Part shown: piece by piece, positions 13,191 to 26,500 of the stretch
How positions within the stretch are numbered: the stretch's first letter is position 1
Layout of the letters: the number at the start of each line of letters is the position of its first letter
Source of the DNA: Nipponacmea schrenckii
Taxonomy: Eukaryota; Mollusca; Gastropoda; Lottiidae
DNA length: 64,000 nt
Assembly: GCA_030562195.1 (NCBI GenBank)
Contig: JAUJPP010000006.1
Span: forward strand, 2,542,001-2,606,000
Reading direction: 5' to 3'
Made by a program: the position numbers and the translations under genes
Notes under the pieces: generated by a model
The model's input: the letters and a program-made list of their open reading frames with translations, nothing else
What the model was told of the DNA's origin: nothing
Databases searched by the model: none

Positions 13191-15248
13191 GCAACAAAGA
13201 GATCCATCGAGTCGAACATAAATATTGGGGAACATTGTTGGTTTTAAGAGTGGGATGGGGATCAGATATCACTGTCTCAAAATAGCAAAAAGTGATGAAA
13301 CCATAAGAATAATTTGATCAAGTTAAAATTAGTGGAATAATAAGGTAAATCGAACACACCCAAATTACTTGTTAGTCATTTTCAAAGTATAGAGGACCAC
13401 CAACTGTTAGATGAGGTAAGAAGTTCGACATATCGTCTGATAATTTCGCTATTAACTTTATTTTCTAGATAACAATTTATCATCTGACGTGTTTCTACTT
13501 TTAATACTCTACTAATTGGAAGTTGGTCTGGTCATCTTTATCTCAACATAGACCCGTATACTTCAGGCAGTGCTCGTTATAAATTATCACTTGGGAATTT
13601 TAACGAATGTAATCGAATGCCGATGTCCTTGAAATTATCCGCCTTTATTAGAACCAATAGGTGCAGTACATGAGTAAGTGTAACGTTAATAGCCATTGCA
13701 TTGACCACACTTTCTTTTAAACATACACCAATTAACACATGGTCAGTTCTGAATGAAGTCAGGTAATGTCACACTCCGGACAACATTTCGCCAATTGAAC
13801 GCCCTTATTGTAGTCATCTATATCACATTTGGATTTTCAATTTAGAAATGTAGGTTTATCACCTTCTCAAATAATCATTTGTTCAATCAACAGTTGTAAC
13901 AGAGCCTGGTAAAACGCTACTAATGCGATACAAATTTAACACAAAATATGTTTTTACTGATATTCTATGAGCAACTCTTGTGTAATATTTCTTCTCTATG
14001 AGCCTTCTTAAACATAGTGAAACCTATCTACTGCATCTTATTCAGCCTATTAGTGTTTGAAAATCGAATGTAAATCTTTTGGTGATCTTATAGGAAAAAA
14101 AGAACTGTAATTCTGTTTGACGTATTTTGATCAGAAATCTGGACATTTTAATGTAAACTACTGTCAGAAGATCAGAACTATTTGAAGTAAATAATTTTTA
14201 TATAAACCAGAGTCAGCTTTGTGTAAACTATTCTCAATTTATTCTGCTGACTGTTTACCGTCTTTCATCGTTAACATGTTTACATTTCATTATTCTTTGT
14301 TTACTGCAGATTTAATGAGTGTTATGGTTTCAATATGACGAGGTTTTTCTGGTTTTTGTATGTTGATTACTATGGTAATCTATATGATTAGCATGAATCG
14401 TTTGATGATACTAACATATTTTTACATTGATCATTATACCAGGAAGAAATGGTAGTTCCCAATCTACTAGGTTTTTTTAAGTGCTTCCAAAGTGAAGTGA
14501 AGCGGTGATATTTGATATACATTGTACACTTATATTCTATATAGTTATTCCACTACATTATATATGTACCAGTAAAGAAAGGTAGATGAGTTTCGTCATA
14601 CAGGGATTCCTTTTGAATCAAGGTGAAACGAAGATTCGATTAGTACAAGTTTGCTTTGTATGAAGATATACACAGTGCCATGTATCGTGCTCGGATATAG
14701 CAGCTATTCTCTATCTATAACCCCCCCCCCCTTCCTACCTAACAGCGACCCCTCCACCTCGCGACCAAAAAACTCACCCCCCCCCCCCATCTGATAGACC
14801 TAGTAATGGATTCCGACCGACTAGGAATTACACTAATAATCCACCGTTCTACATTCATTAAAAAATCTAATTCAATTCACACCACGCAACACGTGGCTTT
14901 TTTTAGTTCGTGTGCTATGCAGAAATTGAAGGAATCATATATACAATAATAAGCATAAATAGACCATACAATATCTATTAAATTCTATTTTAGTCTCAAT
15001 ATATCGATCTACCGTTATAAATTGTCGTCTAGATTGTCTTCAACCTCACATAAACAATTCTACTCATCGATTTCATTATATAACATTTAAAGATGCTTAT
15101 ATTAAAATAACATGTATCAGTATACACTAGAACCAAAACCAGCCGAATGGTAGTACCCAGGACACAAACGAAAGTCTGAATATATACATCACAGGGTGTA
15201 AACAGATATATATATATAATCTTTAAAATATCTCTAGTTGGTTTATTT
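13191..15248. other. RGK intronic DNA with C-tracts, nothing recognised
   Basis: Mostly AT-rich unique sequence. Runs of ten or more C occur at 14722-14731 and 14777-14787. No gene is seen. Confidence 0.45.
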
Positions 15249-15348
15249 AAGCAATAAACGGTCACCCTATGGCGGTTATGGTCGTATATCAGGGCGTACA
15301 TGTCCTGATATACGGCCATAACCGCCGTAGGGTGACCGTTTATTGCTT
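15249..15348. mobile_element. Foldback element (about 43-bp arms)
   Basis: The left arm 15251-15293 (starting GCAATAAACGGTCACC) and right arm 15304-15346 are reverse complements with about two mismatches in 43, separated by about ten bases. It is non-coding. The near-identical arms point to a recent insertion of a hairpin MITE or a recent palindromic duplication. Confidence 0.8.
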
Positions 15349-15832
15349 ATATTTACGTTTTCAAAACCTGTCACCACGACAAATTTTACTCTTTGCGTGA
15401 AAATTTCATATTACCAGCCTTTGTCGCTGGAGTTGATCTTGTTGATGGAATAGCCATTTTCTTTTCGTCAGAATATAGTTCGCGGGGGAAAGCTCTCAAA
15501 ATGTAAGAAAAAACAGTGTTTATCTCAATTTTATGTTTAATCTTTATAAATCAATTCATTTATCAATAAATATAAAACATTTTGGTATGAATTCCGACGA
15601 TGAAAAGCAACAAAATCATGAATTTCAATGAACGCGGATACAATTGAACAACGGAGAGGTGATTCGGCTAGACCTGACCGCATGTAAACAAGTAGGAAAG
15701 TTGAGAAAATGAAAGAAACTATAAAGACCAATCTAGGAGAAGGCCTGCTCCATATGTTGATAGGTGACCACAGTTTACACTCAATTCAGTTAATTGTCAG
15801 TAAAAGTATAGTATTTTGAAACTTAATTAGAA

Positions 15833-16000
15833 GATAAACACTTTCTGTTTTAGATTTAGAGGGGGTTTATTCGATATTTAACCATGCTTGAATCATTAGA
15901 TCCCGAGACCGCTTGCGGTCGAGGGTCTCTAATGGTATATTCAAGCATGGTTAAATATCGAATAAACCCCCTCTTAATCTAAAACAGAAAGTCGTTTATC
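15833..16000. mobile_element. Foldback element (about 65-bp arms) with hairpin core
   Basis: The left arm runs from GATAAACACTTTCTGTTTTA at 15833 to about 15892. The right arm ends at 16000 with the reverse complement, and there are only a few mismatches. The centre, GAGACCGCTTGCGGTC with flanking bases (about 15904-15922), is itself palindromic. No coding capacity and no clear target duplication were seen. Confidence 0.85.
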
Positions 16001-17190
16001 GGAATTGTACCACAAATTGTGATGATTTTGTTCCAGGACTCTTTTTTTATGGATAATTTAGACATGGGTTATTCGGTTTTTATGACGTTAGGTGCAGTAT
16101 GACGAACATAACAACAAACTGCACGTGCGCTATCGAATGAAAAAGAAGACATCCTTTTTATCATTAACATTAACAAGATTTGTAACTAGTTCGCTGAAAT
16201 TAATACGCCAAATTGCAAAGACATGATGTCAAATTGCTATTAAACCCCATGTATTTCGAGCAATCAGAACTCAGAATTTTTGTTATTTGTGGTACAATAT
16301 TAAACAATCCACAAACCTGCACTAACTTTTAGGCTCTTAAACTGAAGCGAGTGACTAGGTCAAATGGGTCCACGGCTATGGCCAGTACACTTAGTAATAT
16401 TAGTTTATTCATATATCCATTATTTTTGTATACATTGATATTAGATTGTTTGTACTAATAAATTTATTATATATATATAATTAAAATGGATTTATCTTTC
16501 AAGCTAAGTATCAGTAATAGCGCACGGCCAGTTTATTTACATTGGTTACCGGTATACATCATCAATGTTTTGGTATAGCTAATGGTTGCAAGCTCTATAT
16601 GATATATTAAATTATCAAAAATATCTCTAGTTGGTTTATATATATATATATATTTAACATGCCTTACTCCCGGCATTCTACCTGACCAGATGAGTTTGTC
16701 ATCTACCCCGACTAACACCAAATCTAATCTACTATAGATAAGAGTTAACAATTCTGCATATTGTAGTTTCCATTACACAGTGGGTAAAATACAACTGTAT
16801 GTAACAGGATTGGTTTAGGTTTAGGGGAGAGAAAAGAAATAGAGGGTGATGATATCTTAAGTTATCTTAAACTCGATTGACGTGGAAAACTTTACTTTTC
16901 ATTTCTAAAGCTGTTACAATTTAAACAAAACGTATCAGCCATTGTTTTATAGTTTAACAATTTGCTGAAAGAAATCAGTCATTCTCCCCCACACACAGAC
17001 CCTCAGTCACATCCTGTCCAACACCCATACCTTCTCACATACCGCCTATTTCTGTCCGACACCAGATGGACAAGACAATGATTGACGTCAATAAAATAAT
17101 TAGAAATAAATATACAATATGAAATAAACATACAATGTGATTTTCGTAGAAATTGTTAAAAATACTAAAAATATCTCTAGTTGCTTTATT

Positions 17191-19265
17191 TATTAGTTTA
17201 TACCGGCCCAGGTGTGGTATTCAATAAAACTTTCTACATGTTTTTGACAGCCATATATATAATTAATATAATTTTAATATTAAATCACAAATTCTACTGT
17301 TGGTTTAACATACCATACAGTTAACAACTAGTTTGTAACTCTGTAAACCATCTAGAGAGTCCACACACTTAATGTCTAAAGGGATACAGTGTAATAATAA
17401 TGATAATTATACTTATTTTTATAGCAGAAATATCAACAGTAAAACAAAAGTAAAATAATGATCAATTTCATTTGATACAAGCTAATCACAAGTGGGAACC
17501 AAGTCACTGAGTATTCGGAAGGGTAATTTGTCTCACGAACAACAAATTTAAAACAAGGTAGATTGGACTGAGAGATTATACATGTTAGAAACAATTTAAA
17601 TCAAAATATTGTCACTAGAAAAAACATACAGATTGTCACACTATTGTAATCAACTATATCTGGCGAGTTTAAACTACAAAAACTCACAAAACCACTTATC
17701 GAATGTGATAAAAATATAAAAAATGCTGATGTTGCATAACAAGTTTAAACTCCAATTCACTTCGATTTTTCTTGTTATCAGAAGTTATTGATTGACATAT
17801 TTCAATATAAATTCATATTTTTGTATATTTTTAAACAAGAGTTAAATATAGAGAGTATCATGTAAACAAGGACTTGAATAGTTTTCTGATTAAAGAATAG
17901 GAAACATACATTGATTTCTATTGATGTAAAAACATGTTCAAACTACTTAATAAATAAAATTCTATTGACAGTTTGCTCGACAACAGATCGTACAGTTCTC
18001 CACGTTGAGGTTGAGAGGCTGAAAATATTCAAGCTGTTGTTTTTACATACAAAACAAGACTTTAAATAAATTCGTTCAATATTTTTTATTCTAACAATAT
18101 TCTCCAACTTATTTTTGGTTCATATTAATCAATATATGAAAGGCTATGCGTCAATACATTTCTAAATTAACATGTTCTTCAAGTTTCTTCTATGCACCAT
18201 TATAATGTCAAGTGCAGCTTGTTCTGGTTTTAATACAAAAGATATTGATAAAACAGTTCACCTATTATAGATATAAAAAATGAAAGAGCTGTCTACGTTG
18301 TTTGTTAGATGTTGTAGATGTCCACTGTTTTTAGTCAGATCTCTGCTGTAATTACCAGTAAGGATGATCTCAGTCAATTCACAGACAAAATTTTATTTCT
18401 TCTAAATCACAATAAAGACAGACGATATATTCCTTACAGAAGGATTAAGACTAGATTTCAAGCATACAGCAAAATGGACACTTTATATAAGTGTGTTTAT
18501 TCATAGTTAACTGGGCCAATCACGAATATATGATATTAATAATAGTCCCGTAGTAATATGTAGTGATATAAGGACACATGTACCTAGTGGATTGAGGGCC
18601 TCTCCTTGTGTTTTATTTTTTGAACATTTATTCCCCTTTGTTCTTGGGACCATGGTACAGCTACAGTTGTGGTCGATTTCATTCCAAGACCTTTTATTAT
18701 TAAGTTGTCTTTTTATTAATTATTTTCCTTTGTGTCTTTTTTTCTCGAACTAGAATTTTTCTCCGATTCTAAAATTGTTTCATTCTTCAATTTCACAAGC
18801 TAGAACCTTCTTGATAGATTAACTGAATGTGGAATATATGAATAAAACAGGTGCGTCTTATTATACAGATTTTGTCCGCCTTTGGTTGACAGGTTTATTT
18901 ACATCCGGTACAATTATCTATTCGGTGACAAGAATTAGGTCAACTGGAAAGTTATCAGAGTGAAATATAAAGACAATATTAATTGATGATATTATTGTTT
19001 TAAATAGAAACTATAAATGTAAATCAATAGATCAATGACGGGCCATTATCGTACTGACATAATAAAACTATTTATAATTGATATAATTTATAGTTTCCGA
19101 TTACAGTCCGCTCACAGAATCATATATCAGCCTTTATTAAAAATATAATCGGAAGCACAATGACCTACTTATTTTTACAGAAGATGATGAGGTGGAATTG
19201 AAATAGAATATATTTTTCATTCACAACGAAAGGTTGTTTTAAATTAAATTCTATAATAACCCTCT
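17191..19265. other. RGK intronic DNA, nothing recognised
   Basis: AT-rich non-repetitive sequence. One 63-codon open frame at 18318-18506 has no recognisable motif. Confidence 0.45.
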
Positions 19266-19267
19266 TG

Positions 19268-19704
19268 TCGAGTGGATAGTTTGAATAGGGTGGATAGTTT
19301 GAAAAGGGTGGATAGTTTGAAAAGGGTGGATAGTTTGAAAAGGGTGGATAGTTTGAAAAGGGTGGATAGTTTGAAAAGGGTGGAAAGTTTGAAAAGGGTG
19401 GATAGTTTGAATAGGGTGGAAAGTTTGAAAAGGGTGGAAAGTTTGAAAAGGGTGGATAGTTTGAAAAGGGTGGATAGTTTGAAAAGGGTGGATAGTTTGA
19501 AAAGGGTGGATAGTTTGAAAAGGGTGGATAGTTTGAAAAGGGTGGATAGTTTGAATAGGGTGGATAGTTTGAAAAGGGTGGATAGTTTGAATAGGGTAGA
19601 TAGTTTGAAAAGGGTGGATAGTTTGAATAGGGTGGATAGTTTGAATAGGGTGGATAGTTTGAAAAGGGTGGATAGTTTGAAAAGGGTGGATAGTTTGAAA
19701 AGGG
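19268..19704. repeat. 18-bp satellite (GGTGGATAGTTTGAAAAG), about 24 copies
   Basis: Units are nearly identical, differing mainly at two positions (GATAG/GAAAG and GAAAAG/GAATAG). The array is open in several frames on both strands because the unit is a multiple of three, which explains the apparent repetitive proteins there. Its low divergence implies recent expansion or homogenisation. Confidence 0.95.
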
Positions 19705-20034
19705 GAATAAATGACACCGGCTATACCGGAAGTGAAATAAAATTGTCTGTCAGTATAAAGAAGAGAAAGTAAAAACACATGTCAGCAATCTTTTGTTCTT
19801 GAAGACTATTATAAAATATTAAACATCCTTATAAGATACATTTTCGTAAACCAAAAATCTCGTCCCAGGTCTATTGATGGACCCCTCAATAGAGAAATTC
19901 CATCAGGTGGTTCGATAAGGGTAAGCATGAACAAAAAACACTTTCTAATTCAAAAGACCCAACAATATGACAAGCGTTAAGCCACTAGTCTTCAGATATT
20001 CCTGATACTCGTATTGGGTGGCACATGGTGAACA

Positions 20035-21840
20035 GGGTGTTGGCATGAGTTTAACTGAACAGAACAGGAAGTGTTGGCATGAATTGAACAGAACAGAACA
20101 GGAAGTGTTGGCATGAATTGAACAGAACAGAACAGGAAGTGTTGGCATGAATTGAACAGAACAGAACAGGAAGTGTTGGCATGAATTGAACAGAACAGAA
20201 CAGGAAGTGTTGGCATGAGTTGAACTGAACAGAACAGGAAGTGTTGGCATGAGTTGAACAGAACAGAACAGGAAGTGTTGGCATGAGTTTAACTGAACTG
20301 GAAGTGTTGGAATGGGTTCAACAGAACAGGAAGTGTTGGAATTAGCTGAACTGAACCGGAGGTGTTGGAATTAGCTGAACTGAACTGGACAGGAAGTGTT
20401 GGCATGAGTTGAACTGAACTGGACAGGAAGTGTTGGCATGGGTTGAACAGAACAGGAAGTGTTGGCATGAGTTTAACTGAACTGAAAAGGAAGTGTTGGC
20501 ATGTGTTTAGCTGAACTGAAAAGGAAGTGTTGGCATGAGTTTAACTGAACTGAAAGTGATGGAATGAGTTGAACGAACAGGAAGGTTGGCTATGGTTGAA
20601 CTGAACAGGAAGTGTTGGCATGAGTTTAGCTGAACAGAAAGTGATGGCATGAGTTGAACAGAACAGGAAGTGTTGGCATGGGTTGAACAGAACAGGAAGT
20701 GTTTGGCATGGGTTGAACAGAACAGGAAGTGATGGAATAAGTTGAACAGAACAGGAAGTGTTAGCATGAGTTTAAATGAACTGGAGAGGAAGTGTTGGCA
20801 TGAATTTACCTGAACAGAACAGGAAGTGTTGGCATGGGTTGAACAGAACAGGAAGTGTTAGCATGAGTTTAACTGAACTGGAAGTGTTGGAATGGGTTCA
20901 ACAGAACAGGAAGTGTTGGCATGGGTTGAACAGAACAGGAAGTGTGGGCATGAGTTTAACTGAACAGAACAGGAAGTGTTGGCATGAGTTGAACTGAACA
21001 GAACAGAAAGTGTGGCATGAGTTTAACTGAACTGGAAGTGTTGGCATGGGTTGAACAGAACAGAACAGGAAGTGATGGCATGTGTTGAACTGAACAGAAC
21101 AGGAAGTGGTGGCATGGGTTGAACAGAACAGAACAGGAAGTGTTGGCATGAGTTTAACTGAACTGGACAGGAAGTGATGGCATGAGTTGAACTGAACAGA
21201 ACAGGAAGTGTTGGCATGAGTTGAACAGAACAGAACAGGAAGTGGTGGATTGAGTTGAACTGGACAGGAAGTGGTGTATTAAGTTGAACAGAACAGGGAG
21301 TGTTGGCATGAGTTGAACTGAACTGGACAGGAAGTGTTAGCATGAGTTTAACTGAACTGGACAGGAAGTGTTGGCATGAGTTGAACAGAACAGAACAGGA
21401 AGTGTTGGCAGGATGGGGTTAACTGAACAGAACAGGAGTGATGGCATGAGTTGAACTGAACTGGACAGGAAGTGTTGGCATGAGTTGAACTGAACAGAAC
21501 AGGAAGTGTTGGCATGGGTTGAACAGAACAGGAAGTGTTGGCATGAGTTGAACAGAACAGGAATTGTTAGCATGAGTTTAACTGAACTGGACAGGAAGTG
21601 TTGGCATGAGTTGAACTGAACTGGACAGGAAGTGTTGGCATGAGTTGAACTGAACTGGACAGGAAGTGTTGGCATGAGTTTAACTGAACTGGACAGGAAG
21701 TGTTGGCATGAGTTGAACAGAACAGGAAGTGTTGGCATGAGTTTAACTGAACAGAACAGGAAGTATGGATGGTTGAACGAACAGGAAGTGATGGATTGAG
21801 TTTAACTGAACTGAACAGGAAGCAGGAAATGTTAAAATCA
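20035..21840. repeat. About 34-bp satellite (GTTGGCATGAGTTGAAC / AGAACAGGAAGT), 1.8 kb
   Basis: Roughly 50 units alternate between full-length and shorter forms, with TGAACTGGACAGG and TGAACAGAACAGG variants. Sub-blocks of similar variants suggest higher-order or local duplication. Open frames through the array are composition artefacts. Confidence 0.93.
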
Positions 21841-22780
21841 GTTGAACAACCAGTAGTGATTATAACAATGTTCTCAGTCGGAATCCAGTCATAATCTTTC
21901 AATCTCCTTAATCTGTCTTCAATTCTTATTGTATTTTCACTGTCAGGGAAACTACAGTCTCGACACGAGGATTACAGTAGCATTAACTTTAAGTGGTATT
22001 TTATATAGAAACAGTTGACTAACGTTTAATTATTGACTATTCCACTGGAATACCACTGTAGAGCAGAGATAACAGTCAATCTATTACATAATGTGAATAA
22101 TACGTGTTATGGTAAAAGAGTACTGCTGTCTTCCACAGAGCTTCGTAGTAACGACAGGTTTATAACTGATGACAGAAATCTAATACAAAATTTCCATTAT
22201 GACAAGGTGGATATGAATACTGGAATTTTCATAAAAATTGATCGGCTTGTCTTTAAAGCCGTAAGACATGACCGATGCGACTGGGGTGTATTCATTCAAC
22301 ACAATACATACAATCGTCACTAGCATGTGTCATGACTTCGATAGTGACAATCTATCTCTGACAAAACACAAAAATGTTACAAATCAACACAATACAGAAA
22401 CAATTAGATACGAGATCAATCTTTCATTTTACACCTCTTCAGTTCTATAATCACATTATAGTACCATAGCATTATTATAGAACTCAAGATGTCACGAAAG
22501 TTGAAAACGTTATACTTTAATGATAAAATAACTGTTAGTTTTACTTTTGTAAATGTATTACAATGACTTTATGGCAACTGAACTTGGATACTCATATAAT
22601 ACACAATTACTCTGGAACCATAATCCCAATTGTAATATAAATAATGAAGAATGTCGAGACGAGAATTTGTTTGAATGAAATCACTCATTAATAGTTAAAC
22701 TTAGTTCTTGTTGACAACTAAACAACAATAGATATCAGGGTAATACTTGTCGTGGAACGAAACGTGTATTGACTTTACTA
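21841..22780. other. RGK intronic DNA, nothing recognised
   Basis: Two overlapping open frames (22033-22323 and 22268-22450, plus) have no recognisable domain. No repeats are seen. Confidence 0.4.
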
Positions 22781-22784
22781 GACA

Positions 22785-23565
22785 TCACCTATTTCTGGGT
22801 TATATTCTAGAGAGTGGTCCACTGTTGTACTATTGTCTGTTTATAGAAACACCAGACATACCTAACTCTAGGTTATATTCTAGAGAGTGGTCCACTGTTT
22901 ACTATTGTCTGTTTATAGAAACACCAGAATCACCTAACTCTGGGTTTATTCTAGAGAGTGGTCCACTGTTGTACTATTGTCTGTTTATAGAAACACCAGA
23001 CATCACCTAACTCTGGGTTATATTCTAGAGAGTGGTCCACTGTTGTACTATTGTCTGTTTATAGAAACACCAGACATCACCTAACTCTGGGTTATATTCT
23101 AGAGAGTGGTCCACTGTTGTACTATTGTCTGTTTATAGAAACACCAGACATCACCTAACTCTGGGTTATATTCTAGAGAGTGGTCCACTGTTGTACTATT
23201 GTCTGTTTATAGAAACACCAGATATCACCTAACTCTGGGTTATATTCTAGAGAGTGGTCACTGTTGTACTATTGTCTGTTTATAGAAACACCAGACATCA
23301 CCTAACTCTGGTTATATTCTAGAGAGTGGTCCACTGTTGTACTATTGTCTGTTTATAGAAACACCAGACATCACCTAACTCTGGTTATATTCTAGAGAGT
23401 GGTCCACTGTTGTACTATTGTCTGTTTATAGAAACACCAGACATCACCTAACTCTGGGTTATATTCTAGAGAGTGGTCCACTGTTGTACTATTGTCTATT
23501 TATAGAAACACCAGACATCAACCAACTCTGGGTTATATTCTAGAGAGTGGTCCACTGTTGTACAT
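22785..23565. repeat. 74-bp satellite, about ten copies
   Basis: The unit contains TTATATTCTAGAGAGTGGTC, CACTGTTGTACTATTGTCTG and TTTATAGAAACACCAGACAT, followed by CACCTAACTCTGG. Copies are nearly identical with single-base deletions. Confidence 0.94.
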
Positions 23566-25635
23566 GTATCAATGATGCTGTACTAGGTCAATGTTGGTAA
23601 TGTTGTAACAGAAATGATAAGAACAGTGCTTAAACAATCATGATGTAGATTCCGGGGTGTTATAAATCATGTACTAGATAGATAAAACAAATATTTTGGC
23701 ATCTTGCGACCCACTTATCTTTTCATAATTATTTTAATCAGTCGGCAGATTGTGTCCCGATATATCTCGAAAAATGCACACAGAATATTCGCGAAACTGA
23801 ATTGTGCCAAAATATTAAGTGCAGTTTTTACTCCAACTTTTTATAGAGCTAGACAACGAAATTTGTCATGGTTTTCATTAGATTAGTGTGTCTAGTGAAA
23901 CGTAATGGCTGTAAAGTTGAAGATCAGTTACAAATATTCCCTATCCCTCCCTCACACTGTCATCCCGTATCATGTTATTCCAAGCTATGTAGTCTCGGCC
24001 TTGGGGTCTTGGTGGTAGGGAGAATGTTGTGCAACCCTACCCATTATCCTCAGAGTCTTTCGGATGTTATTTTAAGTAGGATAATAAAACTGTCTCTGTA
24101 GGGGGTGATATTATAGATTATATAATCCTATTTATCAGTGATTATCGCTATAGTTACCCCACACCACTTACATGTTACCACACCAACTGTCAATCATTAA
24201 GTTATTGGAATGGTCAGATATATCAAACGTTATACTCTAGGCAGAGATCTTTTCTTTAAAATCGATTTGACAAAAACTATTAATGGATCCCTACAGGCAC
24301 CACGAATTGCAATGTCAGTTGTGGTTCATGTTGAAAGTTTCAGCTCGTCAGGCTGTAGGAAGGCTGTAGTGAGAGACAGTCCATCCTACGTTCAGAACGA
24401 TTCTCTACGTCAGTCCATTGGATATAATTAACTAAGTACTAACGATCTGATCTAAGTCTCTGGTGTGGAAATACAATGTATCCATATATAGTAAATCAGT
24501 TAATCGTGAACATACTGAGTTAAACGGAGAAATATCTATAAAGACAAGTAATCAGATCGTATACAGAAAAACTTGTAAACGCGGCCCGTTTTGTGATGAA
24601 GATAGCTAACTTGGTATGACTAATACCTCGTGCGATAGCGTCCCCTTTCTGTACTTTCAAAATCCTAACGTTAGAGTCAAGTAAGAAAGATTGATTTATA
24701 AATTGATTTGTGTGTTACTCTAGGGCCTGATGATTAGTCCGCTGAATCAAATTTAAGTAGAAAATTACCTGTTTACCAACTCATCTTAACTCCTAGTGGC
24801 CTCGTGGCAACTACAAACCCAGTGATAATGAATTAAGCCAAAAATAGTTGCTTTAATTGTAAGTGGGATGTATTTATCGTACGGTTATAGACCCCCTGGT
24901 GATAATTTAATGACATCTACATTGACTGACGGATAATGTCATCAACCAGCTAATAGAGTACTGGTATACCACTGCAGGGGGGGGGGGGGATGGCTATATC
25001 ATGTTGCGAAAATGGTATACGAGGAAGTGATGGCCAGTGCGAAATGCATCCGGCTGCATTATAGTAGTTATACCTACGACTGACTGCTAATTTAGTTTTT
25101 TCCAGTTTTCCAAATGTAATCAAATAATCTAACCAAAGCAAACCAACAACTAGCATTCGAATACCAGTTAACAAGAATAATCATGATCAGAAGGAGTTTG
25201 GTAGAATGCAGAAGAACTATTATTGGACATTATTTAACAAAGTCGTCTGTAGAATATTTCCAGATGAATTCACAGTGAAGACAAGGCTGAAGATAAAATT
25301 ACATGATGTTGACAACTTCAGGCTGAAATTAAAGAGTCGATTCCGGTAATTTGTTACAGTGATAACTTTAATAGAACCTTAATTACAAACATGTTACCAA
25401 TTTTCAGGGTGAAATAACTGTTCTCAATTACCTAGTTAGTTTATTACCCTATATAATCACGTAACAGTTGCTGCCAATCGTTATCTTGTTCTAAAACCAG
25501 TCTTAATTATATGGACATTTTATTTTATAGGAATTGGTCTCCAAAACACCTGCTTTACCAGTAGATAAAACTTAGTTACAGCTATTTCAATGATCTTTAC
25601 TGTAAATATATGGAATTGGTGTCTTAGAAGATAAT
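23566..25635. other. RGK intronic DNA with a G-tract, nothing recognised
   Basis: Unique AT-rich sequence. A run of about 13 G lies at 24977-24989. Short open frames at 23704-24101 and 24210-24431 carry no motif. Confidence 0.45.
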
Positions 25636-25639
25636 ATAT

Positions 25640-26500
25640 ATCTACTTAGCACCCAATAAGGTATTCTACAGTAGATATTGCTTGTATGATAAATATATTT
25701 ATCACCCAATAAGATATTCTACAGTAGATATCACTTGTATGATAAATATATTTATCACCCAATAAGGTATTCTACAGTAGATATCACTTGTATGATAAAT
25801 ATATTTATCACCCAATAAGGTATTCTACAGTAGATATCACTTGTATGATAAATATATTTATCACCCAATAGTATTCTACAGTAAATATCACTTGTATTAT
25901 AAATATATTTATCACCCAATAAGGTATTCTACAGTAAATATCACTTGTATGATATATATATTTATCACCCAATAAGGTATCCTACCGTAGATATCACTAG
26001 TATGATAAATATATTTATCACCCAATAAGGTATTCTACAGTAGATATCACTTGTATGATATGTATATTTATCACCCAATAAGGTATTCTACAGTAAATAT
26101 CACTTGTATGATATATATATTTATCACCCAATAAGGTATCCTACCGTAGATATCACTTGTATGATATGTATATTTATCACCCAATAAGGTATTCTCCCAG
26201 TAATATCACTTGTATGATATTATATTTATCACCCAATAAGTATCTACCGTAATATCACTTGTATGATATGTATATTTATCACCCAATAAGGTATTATACA
26301 GTAATATCACTTGTATGAATATATATTATACCCAATAAGGTATTCCTACCGTAATATCACTTGTATGATATGTATATTTATCACCCAATAAGGTATTTAC
26401 AGTAGATATCCTTGTATGAATATATCTATTTATCACCCAATAAGGTATTCTACAGTAGATATCACTTGTATGATATTTAACCCAATAAGGTATTCTCAAA
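25640..26500. repeat. 53-bp satellite with an internal palindrome, about 16 copies
   Basis: The unit contains AAGGTATTCTACAGTAGATA, then TCACTTGTA, then TGATAAATATATTTATCA (a perfect 18-bp palindrome in the left copies), then CCCAAT. Copies become shorter and more diverged toward the right (26180-26480), with palindrome variants such as GATATGTATATTTATC. Confidence 0.93.

Larger units (their letters stand above)
15225..17190. repeat. Dispersed motif AAATATCTCTAGTTGGTTTA, three copies
   Basis: Copies lie at 15225-15247, 16617-16639 and 17167-17189, all in the same orientation. The third has GC for GG. Flanks differ except for A/T-rich tails. The first abuts the foldback element at 15249. This may be a shared terminus of a small mobile element. 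Nothing else was recognised between 16001 and 17160. Confidence 0.6.

Noticed and set aside
12625..13235. Cys/Val/Leu-rich minus-strand frames resembling membrane proteins
   Set aside because: They are the complement of an AATAACAACA simple repeat. The composition fully explains them.
15225..15247. Helitron 3' end (CTAG terminus)
   Set aside because: The motif ends in CTAG followed by T as Helitrons do, but there is no hairpin 10-15 bases upstream and no 5' TC end was found.
22785..23565. Regular repeats considered as a CRISPR array
   Set aside because: There are no unique spacers between repeats. The units are head-to-tail satellite copies in eukaryotic DNA. The same holds for all other arrays here.
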